A stretch of 62,482 nucleotides of DNA from CAVUAF01 sp963739375 (GTDB lineage: Bacteria; Acidobacteriota; Terriglobia; Terriglobales; Acidobacteriaceae): positions 1 through 62,482 of the forward strand of contig CAVUAF010000004.1 of assembly GCA_963739375.1 (NCBI GenBank), given 5' to 3'. The notes under the pieces are model-generated. The model did not search any database. It worked only from the letters and a program-made list of their open reading frames with translations, and was not told where the DNA came from. Positions 1 to 9,056 of the stretch are shown piece by piece. Each line of letters starts with the position of its first letter. Position 1 is the stretch's first letter. Position numbers and translations under genes: made by a program.

Positions 1-442
1 TAGCCAAGTGTTGATCGCAATTGGCTCAAGTCGCCTCAGTATGTGGACATCGGTGCTGAATGTCTTGGGGTTTCCCCCAGCCTTTTACATCGGCAGCCGC
101 TGGGGAGCAGTAGGCATCGCTGCCGCATGGTTCATTGTGTATCCGGTATTCACGATCCCTCTCTATTGGAAAGTGTTTCGTAGTATCCGTCTTTCGCTCA
201 AGGATTATCTCCGTGTACTTCGCCCGGCATTCAATGGAGTGGTGTTGATGACCTTGGCAGTGCTTGCGGTTGGGCGACTATTACGGCCGGAGTGGCCGTT
301 GGCGGTGCGCTTCGGCATTGAGACTGCTTGGGGCACGGCCGTGTACTTCGGCACTCTGGCACTCTTTCATCGCCAGAGGCTGCACGCTATCTACCGCCGC
401 CTACGTCCCGCGTCCCCTGAAGCGCCAATAGCCCGGATCTAG
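1..442 (+). CDS. Polysaccharide flippase (Wzx/MATE-like), C-terminal part
   Basis: The reading frame is open to the window edge, so the gene begins upstream and only about 146 C-terminal residues are seen. They hold hydrophobic stretches typical of the last helices of a Wzx/polysaccharide-biosynthesis flippase (for example WGAVGIAAAWFIVYPVF), then a basic cytoplasmic tail. The family moves undecaprenyl-linked glycan units across the inner membrane. The downstream sugar-modifying and glycosyltransferase genes fit that role. The family call rests on helix pattern and context only, because no diagnostic motif lies in this part. Confidence 0.6.
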   Translation, partial: SQVLIAIGSSRLSMWTSVLNVLGFPPAFYIGSRWGAVGIAAAWFIVYPVFTIPLYWKVFRSIRLSLKDYLRVLRPAFNGVVLMTLAVLAVGRLLRPEWPLAVRFGIETAWGTAVYFGTLALFHRQRLHAIYRRLRPASPEAPIARI

Positions 443-520
443 AGTCTCGTGGGATCCGGCGGAGGCAATTGTCTGGAGGGTCTCGAATACAGGAATTTGT
501 GAACCGAAACCGGAAAGGCG

Positions 521-1242
521 CCGTGGACCAGATGCGAGCTTACCTATCTGAAAATCGCCCTCGGCCACCCGTTGCGCGGACTGAAACGCTTTGTGGTCGA
601 AGGCTGGCGTGAACACTTGCTCGCCTCGAGGATTTGCCAGATGTGGGGTCTGCCGGCGGGACTGGCGCCCTCCGACAAGCTGCTGCAAACCTTTCGCAAA
701 GGATGGGGAAACTGAGGGTTTCAGTGCCGACATTGCGTACATGAGGGCGGTGGCGGAAGCCGGTGGCAACGCTTCGGGTGCGATTCTGGAATGTGGAAGC
801 GGTGCGACAACTCTCCTGCTTGCGCTTTTCGCCGCGAAACGCGGGGTTCCCGTGTGGACTTTGGAGCATATCGAGGAATGGCGAAAGCGAGTAGAAGCGG
901 TGCTTCAAAAGTATCGTCTTTCGGCGAACGTCGTTCTGGCGCCCCTCCGCGATTATGGCGAGTTCTCCTGGTACCAGCTGCCTGCATGCATTCCGGAGAG
1001 ATTGACCGTCGTGATTTGTGATGGCCCCCCGGGCACGACACCAGGGGGACGTTATGGTCTTCTGCCATTGTGCCAGCGGAGGCTCGACGGCGCTCTCGAT
1101 CCTGCTCGACGACTGTGAGCGCAAAGAAGAGCAGGAGATAATTGCTCGTTGGGAGCGGGAGTTCGGGGTCCGCGCCGAAGTCGTTCGCTATTCCGAAAGC
1201 GCCTACGCCCGGCTGTTGGTGGAGAGGACCAGCGCCGGTTAA
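521..1242 (+). pseudogene. SAM-dependent methyltransferase, frameshifted
   Basis: Three pieces in successive frames make one protein: an N-terminal piece (LTYLKIALGHPLRGLKRF...), a middle piece with a Rossmann glycine motif (ILECGSGATTLLLALFA) and an acidic strand end (VICDGPPGTT), and a C-terminal piece (GGSTALSILLDDCERKEEQE). The frame changes near 712 (aac-t-gag) and near 1065 (cca-t-tgt). Both look like one extra T, since removing it restores a continuous protein. No clean start codon is visible in the first frame, so the 5' boundary is approximate. It resembles small class I methyltransferases of glycan clusters. It is either a recent pseudogene or carries sequencing errors. Confidence 0.6.
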
Positions 1243-1322
1243 GTCAGGGGACGGCGCCTTGGTCTCAGGATCGGCTCCAGCAGCTCCCATTGCGCATCGC
1301 TGACTTCCCAGCGTCCTCGCAC
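1239..1322 (-). mobile_element. IS5-like transposase N-terminal remnant
   Basis: Reading the minus strand from a GTG at 1322 gives about 27 residues, including RWEVSDAQWELLEPILRP. This matches the usual opening of IS5/DUF4096-type transposases (W-x-[LV]-[ST]-D-x-Q-W-x-L-[LIV]-E-P-[LIV]-L). A stop follows and no further transposase sequence is seen, so only a scrap remains. No inverted repeats were identified. It lies between two frameshifted genes, which suggests past insertion activity here. Confidence 0.5.
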
Positions 1323-1443
1323 GCCCTGCTGGTGCCACCCAACCTCTTGCAGCACACGAGATCCGCACTCACGCCGGCCCTTTATGAGACCGGCTCGATT
1401 TTGGCAAGCGAGACCGTCTTCAATTCCATCTCTACGGACGCAT

Positions 1444-2535
1444 GTGTTGCACATCATTGGCGCCCGCCCCAATTTCATGAAGGCGGCTCCCGTCATCCGG
1501 GCCCTGAGCAAGGGAACGACTCGCCAGACTGTGGTCCACACCGGACAACATTACGATTTCAATATGTCGGATGTCTTCTTTCAGGAACTTGGGATTCCTG
1601 AGCCCGACGTGAACTTGCAGGTGGGCTCTTCCAGCCATGCCCAGCAAACAGCGGACGTGATGATCCGACTAGAGCCCATTATTGGGGAACGAAAACCCGA
1701 CCTTGTGCTCGTGTACGGCGACGTGAACTCCACGGTGGCGGCGGCGTTGGTATGCTCTAAGCTACTCAGCGCCAGTAGGCCATGTAGAAGCGGGCTTGCG
1801 CTCGTTCGACCGCAGCATGCCCGAAGAAATCAACCGCTTGCTCACCGACCAAATCTCGGACCTGCTTTTCACCCCCTTCTGCGGATGCCGACCAGAACCT
1901 GGCGCGCGAGGGCATTTCCCCGGACAAGATTCATCTCGTGGGCAACGTCATGATTGACACGTTGGTCCGCATGCTGCCTCACGCGACAAATAAGGCAACC
2001 GGAGAGTTTCCGGAAAAATATGCTCTCGTCACCCTTCACCGCCCGTCGAATGTGCATGACCGACCCTGGCTCACACGGCTGATCAGCGTGCTGGCCGAAA
2101 TCGGAGAGGAGATGGCGGTTTTGTTCCCTGTCCATCCACGGACTCGCCAACGTATTCTGGACGCAGGGTTAACTTGCTCTGCGAGCGGCCAGGTACGCCT
2201 GATGGACCCGCTCCCCTACCTTGATTTCCTGGCGTTACAGCAGCGCGCCACTGTGGTCATCACCCATTCCGGCGGCATCCAGGAAGAAACTACATTCTTG
2301 GGAATCCCGTGCCTGACGGTGCGGGAGAACACGGAACGGCCAATTACGGTCAGTTCCGGCACTAACGTTCTGGTCGGACGCGATCTTGGTCGCCTGCGGG
2401 CTGAAGTCGAGCGCATCCTGGCTGGCCGGACCAAGACCAGTTCGAATCCCGCCTTTGTGGGACGGACATGCGGCTGAGCGGATCGCCGACGTGATCACGG
2501 GTCCGGAAACGCATCTCACCGCGTCCTCGTCGTGA
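1444..2535 (+). pseudogene. wecB: UDP-GlcNAc 2-epimerase (WecB-like), frameshifted
   Basis: Non-hydrolysing UDP-N-acetylglucosamine 2-epimerase, which interconverts UDP-GlcNAc and UDP-ManNAc. A GTG start at 1444 gives VLHIIGARPNFMKAAPVIRAL. Conserved pieces follow in order: VYGDVNSTVAAALVC, VGHVEAGLRSFDRSMPEEINR, LVTLHRPSNV, ITHSGGIQEETTFLGIPCLT and PLWDGHAAERI. They lie in four frame segments, shifting near 1768, 1882 and 2448. Each shift is explained by one extra base, and the two later ones lie in short runs of C/T or C. Length and motifs are otherwise full. A second, intact but divergent epimerase lies at 45704-46960. Confidence 0.75.
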
Positions 2536-2650
2536 CCGGTACCGCGTATCCAGTCCGGCAATTGGATCCGGTAAGCGGACGAAATAATTAAGAGATTTTC
2601 GCGGCTTCCTGTACCAGATGACCTGCGGGGAGACCCCGCAAGGAGGAAGG

Positions 2651-3983
2651 TTGAGTCCCGAGTTGTCTGTTCTAGTGGTCACATATTTTTTCCCTCCCGA
2701 TTCGGAGGTGGGCGGCAAGCGAATGGCGAGGTTTTGTCGCTACCTTCCGGAGTTCGGAGTTCGTCCGGTCGTCCTCACCGTTAAGCAGGACTATGCCGGC
2801 GAAATCGACAATAGCTTTGCCACTCCTTCCGGGCTTCAGATTGAACGTACTCCTGTCAAAGGTACTCCGCTCAACCTTGTACGCCGGTTGGAAGCGCCGT
2901 CTTCGCCCAGGCGGCACTCCCGCTGGCACTGAACAGGCCCGTACCGCAGTGGCTCCGCGCCCTGGCTCTTTGCGGCGCAATGTGATGGCTCTGTTGCAAA
3001 CACCTGACAAGTTCTGGGGTTGGTATCGTCCTGCGGTTCGCGCCGGCGCTGAACTTATTAAGAAGGAATCTATCGACGTTATTTTATCGAGCGGTCCGCC
3101 ATGGACCTCACACTTGGTCGCGCGCAGGCTAAGGAAGACGTATGGAGTTCCTTGGATAGCCGACTTCAGAGATGCATGGGTATCCAACACTTGGCGGCAG
3201 GATCTTCCGCGCTGGCGCAATAGTATCGATTATCGTTTCGAGGCCAGTTGTATATCCAGGGCCGATCTCATCCTTTGTACTACGGACGCATTACGCGAAT
3301 CCTTTCTCCGTAACTATCCCTGCTTGCCTTCTGACAAATTTGCCGCCCTAACGAACGGGTTCGATGATCCCACCATCCTGCCAAAAAAGCGACAGCTCAC
3401 AAGTTGGGAAGCGGGTCCTCCTGCATCTCGGCGATTTGTATGCAGGGCGGCGAGTCGATACTTTCTGCCAGGCAGTAGCTGACTTGGTAGATGCTGGCAA
3501 GATCGATTCGAGCTGCTTCAGCGCGGTCTTTATGGGAAACAACGACACAGAGATCGAAGAGCAGCAGCGCGCCTTCGCACGCCGGAGTTGATCCGTAAAA
3601 AGTGTATCGAATTTCGGTCTCGGGTCGGCTGGCAGGAAGCCCAGCGAGCCCTGAATAGCGCCGATGTGCTGCTGATATTTCAGGGGAACCACAGACTCGC
3701 GGTGCCGGCAAAGACTTATGAATATCTCCAGACGGGTAAGCCGATCCTGGCTTTGGTCCAGAAAGGTGCATTGAGCGATTTGTTGGAGTCGACCGGTTCA
3801 GGGCTGTGGGCCGATCCGGAGGATCCGACTCAGATCGCTACCCGGCTTCTGCAAGCCCTGGCATCTCCGCCACGCTCGCGCGAAGAAGTGGAACAGTCCT
3901 TGAAGCCATATCACTTCCGCCAGTTGACGGAGAAACTGGCGGGATGGGTTCGTGACCTAGGGGCGCAAACAACCACGGTGTGA
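2651..3983 (+). pseudogene. Glycosyltransferase (GT4-like), frameshifted
   Basis: The pieces fit one GT-B glycosyltransferase: N-terminal LVVTYFFPPDSEVGGKRMAR, then IDVILSSGPPWTSHLVARRL and VPWIADFRDAW, then VLLHLGDLYAGRRVD, and C-terminal VPAKTYEYLQTGKPILALV. Frame changes fall near 2890, 3385 and 3590. The first two are +1; the third looks like a lost base. The TTG start at 2651 is chosen because AGGAGG lies just upstream (2641-2646). The stretch is visibly less GC-rich than what follows 4064. It probably added a sugar to the glycan of this cluster, if it was ever functional in this strain. Confidence 0.65.
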
Positions 3984-4012
3984 GACTCGCGTAGCATCTT
4001 AAGGAGGCGCGC

Positions 4013-4018
4013 TATAAT
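4013..4018 (+). promoter_or_regulatory. Candidate sigma-70 -10 box before the GT4 gene
   Basis: A perfect TATAAT lies 46 bases before the TTG start at 4064, after the stop of the broken glycosyltransferase. No convincing -35 hexamer is seen at 16-18 bases. A small hairpin (CCCGA-AA-TCGGG) sits in the presumed leader. Confidence 0.35.
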
Positions 4019-4063
4019 GCGGCACCTCCCGAAATCGGGTTTGCAGGAACGGGTCCAGGCAAG

Positions 4064-5356
4064 TTGAAGATACTGTGGGTGAAAGCGGGCGGCCTCGTGC
4101 CGCCGAATGTCGGCGGTCGAATTCGCAGCTATCATTTATTGCGGCACCTGGCGCAGCGCCACCAGGTGACGCTGTTTACCTTTTATCCGGCAGAACCTGA
4201 CGACCAGCACCCGCAGATTGCGTCACAGTTCCACCGCGCCGTCTTCCGCCCGATCACCATGGCAGCCCCGGGCACCCTGCGCGAGAAGCTGCATTTTCTG
4301 CGCCACATTTTTTCTGCGCAACCGTATGTAATCGCCAAGCACTGCCGGCCCGGGTTGGCGGGCGATTTACGGGACCTCGCCCGCGAAGAACCGCCCGACC
4401 TCATCCTCTGCGACTTCGTCATCCCGGCGGCCATTCTGCCGTGGGAGGTCCCCTGCCCCAAGGTCATCTTCACCCACAACGTGGAAGCGCTCATCTGGCA
4501 GCGCCACATGCAGGTAGCGAAGAATCCGCTGTGGAGGTTTGCCTCCTGGCGCGAGTACGTCACGCTCTCCCGCTTCGAAGAACAATACCTCCGCCGCGCT
4601 GACCAGGTGCTCGCCGTCTCCGAGGTTGACCGGGAATTTTTTCTTCGCTTCCTGCCCGCGGCGAAAATCAGCGTCATTCCTACCGGTGTGGACACGGACT
4701 ATTTCCAGCCCAGCGACCGAGAGCCCGCTCCCCACTCGCTGGTGTTCACCGGCGCCATGGACTGGGAACCGAATGAAGACGGCATGCTGTACTTTGCCCG
4801 CGAGATCTGGCCCCGCTTGCGGGCCGAGGTTCCCGCTGCCACCCTGGCGGTGGTAGGTCGTAATCCGACCGCGAAGCTGCGCGAAGAATTGGCCCGGCAC
4901 GACGGAATCACGGTCACCGGGCAGGTCGAGGATATCCGGCCGTATGTTGCCGGAGGAGCGGTCTACGTGGTCCCGCTTCGCGTCGGCAGCGGCACGCGCC
5001 TCAAGATCTTTGAGGCGATGGCCATGGGCAAGGCGGTGCTTTCGACTACGGTCGGCGCCGAAGGCCTCCCGGTGAGCAACGGCAAAGACATTTGTCTGGC
5101 CGACGACCCCGCGTCCTTCGCGGCCCGTGCGGTGGAGTTATTGCGAGATGCCGGGCTGAGAAAATCGCTGGGGGCGGCGGCGCGGCAGTTGGTCGAGTCG
5201 CGCTACAGCTGGCAGCAGGTGGCGTTGGAGTTTGAGACGATCCTGACCCATACCCGCGAACAATGGCTCACCCGGTCCGCGGCTGCGGTCGGGCATGGGC
5301 AGCAAGCTGCGCCGTATACAGCGCCTTCACCTCCGCCACCAGGCGATCGAAACTGA
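4064..5356 (+). CDS. Glycosyltransferase family 4, exosortase-locus type
   Basis: A 430-residue GT-B glycosyltransferase that probably transfers a nucleotide-sugar residue to the lipid-linked repeat unit at the inner membrane. The N-terminus (KILWVKAGGLVPPNVGGRIR) and HNVEALIWQRH resemble the sugar transferases often found with EpsH/PEP-CTERM loci. The donor-site region is PLRVGSGTRLKIFEAMAMGK (about residues 306-325). The TTG start follows a TATAAT box. The last 30 residues run antisense through the next gene, are proline-rich and look non-conserved, so the functional protein probably ends near residue 400. It converges with the gene at 5268-6497. Confidence 0.8.
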   Translation: MKILWVKAGGLVPPNVGGRIRSYHLLRHLAQRHQVTLFTFYPAEPDDQHPQIASQFHRAVFRPITMAAPGTLREKLHFLRHIFSAQPYVIAKHCRPGLAGDLRDLAREEPPDLILCDFVIPAAILPWEVPCPKVIFTHNVEALIWQRHMQVAKNPLWRFASWREYVTLSRFEEQYLRRADQVLAVSEVDREFFLRFLPAAKISVIPTGVDTDYFQPSDREPAPHSLVFTGAMDWEPNEDGMLYFAREIWPRLRAEVPAATLAVVGRNPTAKLREELARHDGITVTGQVEDIRPYVAGGAVYVVPLRVGSGTRLKIFEAMAMGKAVLSTTVGAEGLPVSNGKDICLADDPASFAARAVELLRDAGLRKSLGAAARQLVESRYSWQQVALEFETILTHTREQWLTRSAAAVGHGQQAAPYTAPSPPPPGDRN

Positions 5357-6497
5357 AATCGGTTTGCGCTCGCCGCCGGGCCGCAGCGCCCATCTCCCGT
5401 CGCCGGTCCGGGTCCTTCGCCAGCCGCAGCACAGCGGCGGCCAACGCCCCGGCGTCTCTTGGCGGCACCAGCAACCCGGTTTGTTCCTGGTCTACCACCT
5501 CGGAGGTGCCTCCCACGGCGGTCGCAACCACGGGCAGTCCGGCGGCCATGGCCTCGAGGACCGCGTTTGGCATACCCTCCGAGAGCGACGCCGACACCAG
5601 CAACTCGCACCGCGAGAGAATCTGCGGCACATCGCTTCTGCGGCCGAGGAAGATGACCTTCTCGGTGATGCCGGCTTCGCGTGCCTGCCGCTCGAAGCGC
5701 TCCCGCAGCGCGCCATCGCCGATCAGCAGGAACTTGGCATTCGGCATCTCGGCGCAGACTTGCCGCGCCGCGTCAATCAAGTACTCATAGCCTTTTACCG
5801 CGCTGTGCATGTTGCCGACAGACGCGACCAGGAAATCACCTTCGCTGGCCGGTGGGAACGGCGGCGCGCAGGCGCCTGCCGCGGCAAATTTTCCCAGGTC
5901 GACAGCATTGTGAATTACGGTGACACGCGTGGCGGGAACGTCCCAGACCTCCACCAGGTACTCCGCCACGGCTCGCGAATTCGCCAGCACCACGGTCGCC
6001 AGCTTCTGGATGGACCGCAGGACGACTTTACGAGCCCACGACTCCCACCAGGGGCTGCCCAGATCACGGCGGCTCGCGATCACCACCGGAACCCCCGCCA
6101 GGCGCGCCGCCACGATCCCCAGCAGGTTCGCGTACAGATCGTGGGCGTGCAGCACGTCATAGCGGCCGGCGCGGAGGAGGCGCGCCAGCCGCACCATCTG
6201 ACGGAGGGCGGAAACGCGGAAAAACGACCCGCCCATGGGAAATTCAGTAACCGAAATCCCGCCGGCCATCACTACCTCAAGCAGGGGCCCGCGTGCCTGC
6301 AGGCACCCGACCGCCACCGGCCACCCCGCGCGGCGCAGGCGGGTGACGAGCTGTACCATCTGGGACTCCGTGCCACCGATGTTGAAGGAATCGACCAGGT
6401 GGAAGCTGCGAATGGGCGCCTGGGCGTCGCGGGCGACCGTGCCCGGAGACGATTCCGATGCATCGCTTGCAGGGCGCACGTCCATGGGAGGGGCCAT
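5268..6497 (-). CDS. Glycosyltransferase family 4
   Basis: A 409-residue GT-B enzyme, last gene of the long minus-strand EPS run. Typical GT4 features: FNIGGTESQMVQLVTRLRR near the acceptor site, VASVGNMHSAVKGYEYLIDA at the start of the C-terminal Rossmann domain, and SASLSEGMPNAVLEAMAAG with the conserved donor-binding glutamates. The first ~30 residues are variable, so a later start is possible. It follows the deacetylase-like gene by 6 bases. Its 3' end overlaps the convergent glycosyltransferase by 89 bases. Confidence 0.85.
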   Translation of the reverse strand: MAPPMDVRPASDASESSPGTVARDAQAPIRSFHLVDSFNIGGTESQMVQLVTRLRRAGWPVAVGCLQARGPLLEVVMAGGISVTEFPMGGSFFRVSALRQMVRLARLLRAGRYDVLHAHDLYANLLGIVAARLAGVPVVIASRRDLGSPWWESWARKVVLRSIQKLATVVLANSRAVAEYLVEVWDVPATRVTVIHNAVDLGKFAAAGACAPPFPPASEGDFLVASVGNMHSAVKGYEYLIDAARQVCAEMPNAKFLLIGDGALRERFERQAREAGITEKVIFLGRRSDVPQILSRCELLVSASLSEGMPNAVLEAMAAGLPVVATAVGGTSEVVDQEQTGLLVPPRDAGALAAAVLRLAKDPDRRREMGAAARRRAQTDFSFDRLVAEVKALYTAQLAAHARPQPRTG

Positions 6498-6503
6498 TGG
6501 GGG

Positions 6504-7730
6504 CTATCGTGCCTGGGCCGGGGCAGCGTCCGCAGACATTGAAGCTGCTGCCGGCGCCGCGCGCAAGCCGCTCCTGCGGCCCGCTACAGGGGGCGCCACG
6601 ACAAAGTCGCGATAGTCATGGGGGTCGCCTGTCCGTCCCGCTTCGGCGGCCTTGATGATGTTGTACAGCTCGCGGGCCGTTACGTAGTGCAGGAAGAACC
6701 CCTCGCGATCGCGGAACTCGGCTTCCAGCGCAGAAAACATCGCGTCAGCGCCATCGCCCAGCAGGGCATCGGCATCCTCGGCCTGGCCGCCATGGCAATG
6801 GACCTTGATAATGACCCAGTCCTCCCGACCGCTCACACAAACGCGCTGCCCCGCCCACAGCCGCGCCCGCCGGCGAGTGCCGGGGATATGCGCGCTGACC
6901 TCGGCATTGTCCACGCTCGGGAGAAATCCTAACTTGCGGCGCGTCCAGTCCAGGCCCAGCGGGCCCTGAATCAACATCAGATCGCCGTCGGCCTGCCCGC
7001 CGACGCTGACGTCCGCTCCCTGGTCGTGCATTTTCGGCACGTTCCGCGAACTCCGGGCGTAATACACGCAGTTGATCTTGCGGGTTTGCGATGCGGCGGG
7101 GTACGTCGGCGCCGAAAGATCGGCGTAGCACCCTTCTTCGCGGAGAATGCGCAACTCGTCGTTCACGCCGCAGTATTCCGGCCCAAGGCCGTTGCATAAA
7201 CCCAGATTGCCGTGGATAAACGCGAACTGCGGCCCGACCGCGCCCGGTGGTTGTAGCAAACCGTGGCGGGTAAACAGCGCTTTCGCCTGCCGTAACTTCT
7301 CCCGCAAGGAGGTCTCGCTATCGTAGCTGTGGTGGAGGTGGAGCTCAATCTCACCGTAGCCGCCTGCGACCAGTTGTTGGGTCAACTCCAGAAATTCCGC
7401 CTGGTAGCCTTCGCCCGGATAAAACCAGGTGTGCTGCGGCGCGACGCCGCGGGAATCGGCGTGGCGGCGAGCCATCGTGGGGTAGCGCTCGACCCAGCCG
7501 CGCATCAGTCGCAGGCTCTCTTCGGTCGTGCGGTCCCAGTTCCACGGCTCGAAATGGTCGACGAAGCAAAACAGAACATGCGTCGGCTGCCGAAACGCCG
7601 CACGCCGCTGGCTGCGCTGCCGCCAGTAGGCCGGCAGCCATATATGGAAATGTCGCTTCCGCTCGATGGACCAGACCAGCGCGGCGGCTGCGACGACCGC
7701 GGCCAGCAGGAGGACGGCAGCCGTGGTCAT
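6504..7730 (-). CDS. Membrane-anchored protein with deacetylase-like histidine motifs
   Basis: I do not recognise this family with certainty. The 408-residue product has one N-terminal membrane helix (about residues 3-22) and a large soluble domain with spaced acidic and histidine motifs: VDH (57-59), HLHH (131-134), HGN (173-175), HCHG (311-314) and H348 in FFLHYVTARE. That layout recalls NodB-type polysaccharide deacetylases, which bind a metal through D-H-H, but the canonical motifs are not exact. The start at 7730 forms an ATGA overlap with the Wzy-like gene; a longer frame upstream lies inside that gene. Its place between ligase and glycosyltransferase suggests polysaccharide modification in the periplasm. 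Confidence 0.6.
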   Translation of the reverse strand: MTTAAVLLLAAVVAAAALVWSIERKRHFHIWLPAYWRQRSQRRAAFRQPTHVLFCFVDHFEPWNWDRTTEESLRLMRGWVERYPTMARRHADSRGVAPQHTWFYPGEGYQAEFLELTQQLVAGGYGEIELHLHHSYDSETSLREKLRQAKALFTRHGLLQPPGAVGPQFAFIHGNLGLCNGLGPEYCGVNDELRILREEGCYADLSAPTYPAASQTRKINCVYYARSSRNVPKMHDQGADVSVGGQADGDLMLIQGPLGLDWTRRKLGFLPSVDNAEVSAHIPGTRRRARLWAGQRVCVSGREDWVIIKVHCHGGQAEDADALLGDGADAMFSALEAEFRDREGFFLHYVTARELYNIIKAAEAGRTGDPHDYRDFVVAPPVAGRRSGLRAAPAAASMSADAAPAQAR

Positions 7731-9037
7731 GCCTGGCTCCCAGTTGCTGGCGCCAGCGCGGGCTCCGGGAGCGCGTGCCGGCATGTCGCCGAGGCGTAGG
7801 CCAGCAGCAGGTAGGGGAAAAACTGGAATTCACAGGAAAGGAATGGGAGTGAGACCAGCAGCGCGTAGATACTGGCCTTGATGGCAGCGGCCAGACTACG
7901 CGTATTCGCCGCCACCAGCGGCGAGCTTGCTACTCGCCGCAGTTTCTTGATCGTCACGACCACCATCGCCACCCAGAGGGCCAGTCCGGGAAAACCAGTT
8001 TCCGCGGCAAGTCCCGTCAGCGTGTTGTGGGACGCATGCCAGCTTTTGGAGTAGATCTGGAAGTTGCCGGGGCCCACGCCGAAGACCGGATGCGTGAGCG
8101 CGACCCCAATGCTCAGCATCAGGAGCTGCCTGCGGGCCTGGGCCGAGCCCGTCTCGTCACTGTCCACGCTGTACACGGTCTCGAGGCGCGACAGGAAGCG
8201 GCTGCCGGCGAGCGGGACCAGCAAGGCCGCCGCGAGCACAATCGCCAGAATCGCCACCGCCCCGCTGCGGCCCGCTGCCGTGCGCAACTGCACCGCCGCA
8301 TACACGGTGCCGCCGGCGAGAGCGAGGAAGCCTCCCCGGGAATACGTCTGCACCACCACATACACGATGCAGACGAGCATCGCCAGCCAGAATGCCTTCT
8401 TTACCAGCACCCGCGTCCGGTAGGCAAAATACAGGCAGAACGGGGCCACGACTGCAGCCAGAATGGCGAGATCGTTGGGATTGGCGTACATCGCCCGCCC
8501 GCCGGTGTAAAGCCGGGCGGCTATGTCTCGCTGGCCGTGCACCGCAGCCACCAGGACCGCCCCAAGAACGCAAACGGTCTGAACAAAAACGGCTCGCCGG
8601 ACGCGGTCGGGCGAGCACGCTGCCGTGGCCACGAGCAAAGCGATGGCCACAATCTTGATGTACTCGCCGTAGACGACTTCCACGCTGCCGCCCCGCCACG
8701 TCGCGAACGGAAGGCAGAGATTGATGTGCACGAAGAATGCCACCAAGAGCAGCATTTCCGTCGCAAGCCGCAGCCTCGCCCCTTGGACGATGGAGGCGAG
8801 AAACAACAGCAGCGCGACCACGGCGACCACCTTGCCGACCGGCGCCGAAATCAATCCTGGAATCCAGTCGCCCGGCCGGGCGTAGTAGACCGCGATAAAT
8901 GCCAACGCGCCCGCGTAGGCGAGCTTGGTCCGCCGGAGCTGCGTCCGGACCTCCTCGGGCAGCTCGGCGCTGGCTTCAAGGGCGGTGCCACCGCTGGGGC
9001 GCGCCGGCGGCGGGGCTTCGTATCCGAGTTGGTTCAT
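7727..9037 (-). CDS. O-antigen ligase/polymerase family (Wzy-like) membrane protein
   Basis: A 436-residue polytopic protein with about ten hydrophobic segments and a long loop in the C-terminal half (around SRFLSRLETVYSVDSDETGS, then HPVFGVGPGNFQIYSK and HNTLTGLAAETGFPGLALW). The last two stretches are the usual signature of the O-antigen ligase/Wzy (Wzy_C) family. It would polymerise or ligate glycan units on the periplasmic face. The start at 9037 (MNQLGYEAPPPARP) is preferred, because the longer frame runs into asnB with low-complexity sequence. Confidence 0.85.
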   Translation of the reverse strand: MNQLGYEAPPPARPSGGTALEASAELPEEVRTQLRRTKLAYAGALAFIAVYYARPGDWIPGLISAPVGKVVAVVALLLFLASIVQGARLRLATEMLLLVAFFVHINLCLPFATWRGGSVEVVYGEYIKIVAIALLVATAACSPDRVRRAVFVQTVCVLGAVLVAAVHGQRDIAARLYTGGRAMYANPNDLAILAAVVAPFCLYFAYRTRVLVKKAFWLAMLVCIVYVVVQTYSRGGFLALAGGTVYAAVQLRTAAGRSGAVAILAIVLAAALLVPLAGSRFLSRLETVYSVDSDETGSAQARRQLLMLSIGVALTHPVFGVGPGNFQIYSKSWHASHNTLTGLAAETGFPGLALWVAMVVVTIKKLRRVASSPLVAANTRSLAAAIKASIYALLVSLPFLSCEFQFFPYLLLAYASATCRHALPEPALAPATGSQA

Positions 9038-9056
9038 GACCCCCAAAGCGAGTTCC

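Noticed and set aside
521..3983. Programmed frameshifting as the cause of the broken genes
   Set aside because: There are many shifts per gene at unrelated sequences, without a shared slippery site or structure.
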